Below, piece by piece: positions 15,757 to 15,776 of a stretch of 15,776 nucleotides of DNA. The stretch's first letter is position 1, and each line of letters begins with the position of its first letter. The position numbers and the translations under genes were made by a program. This stretch comes from Bacteroidales bacterium H4 (GTDB lineage: Bacteria > Bacteroidota > Bacteroidia > Bacteroidales > Muribaculaceae). The notes beneath the pieces are model-generated. The model was not told the DNA's origin. It saw nothing but the letters and a program-made list of their open reading frames with translations, and did not search any database. The stretch lies in contig DAAP01000059.1 in the NCBI GenBank assembly GCA_001701165.1, forward strand, positions 1-15,776, written 5' to 3'.

Positions 15757-15776
15757 GGGGCTGTGTCAAAATAGGC
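15757..15776. repeat. Possible insertion-sequence terminal repeat at the window edge
   Basis: The last 20 bases, GGGGCTGTGTCAAAATAGGC, resemble terminal inverted repeats of transposons common in Bacteroidales, which often begin GGGGCTGT and run into CAAAA. Only one end would be visible; no transposase or second end is in the window. This rests on resemblance alone. Confidence 0.35.

Noticed and set aside
1..15776. CRISPR array, tRNA, rRNA or toxin-antitoxin/defence system
   Set aside because: I saw no regularly spaced repeats, no RNA gene and no defence-type protein; the ADP-ribosylglycohydrolase has no toxin partner in view.

Overview
This is a 15.8 kb stretch of ordinary-looking bacterial chromosome, almost certainly from a member of the Bacteroidales. 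The evidence for that is the promoters: several intergenic regions carry the Bacteroidetes primary-sigma signature (TTTG at -33, 19-20 bases, then TAnnTTTG at -7). Start codons lack strong Shine-Dalgarno sequences, and the proteins look like typical Bacteroidetes versions. The moderately high GC of the genes would fit a Muribaculaceae- or Barnesiella-like gut organism better than Bacteroides itself, but that placement is inference.

Layout: (1) 44-862, minus strand, an ADP-ribosylglycohydrolase-family enzyme, divergent from (2) mutA-mutB (1153-5163), the two subunits of B12-dependent methylmalonyl-CoA mutase, 12 bases apart and closed by a terminator. (3) 5345-6385 holds a two-gene unit of a six-helix membrane protein and a small winged-helix regulator that overlap by ATGA. 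It is preceded by two copies of a 17-base inverted repeat, one inside the core promoter. (4) 6618-8453, a DASS/SLC13-type transporter with two cytosolic RCK_C domains. (5) 8613-10925, a NatA/NatB-like ABC exporter pair. (6) 11145-12011, cdsA (CDP-diacylglycerol synthesis). (7) 12185-13933, a PGM2/PgcA-type phospho-sugar mutase with its own canonical promoter and a strong terminator. (8) 14177-15628, a secreted HtrA/DegP protease with two PDZ domains. The last 20 bases resemble the terminal repeat of an insertion sequence that would continue outside the window.

Functionally, mutAB belongs to the succinate-to-propionate route of these fermenters. From about 8.6 kb on, the genes concern the envelope (exporter, phospholipid precursor, sugar-phosphate interconversion, periplasmic quality control). 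Separate promoters and terminators suggest they are neighbours rather than one operon.

I found no large undescribed system. The most distinctive item is the membrane-protein/winged-helix pair with its twin operator-like palindromes, which reads as a self-regulated unit of unknown function.
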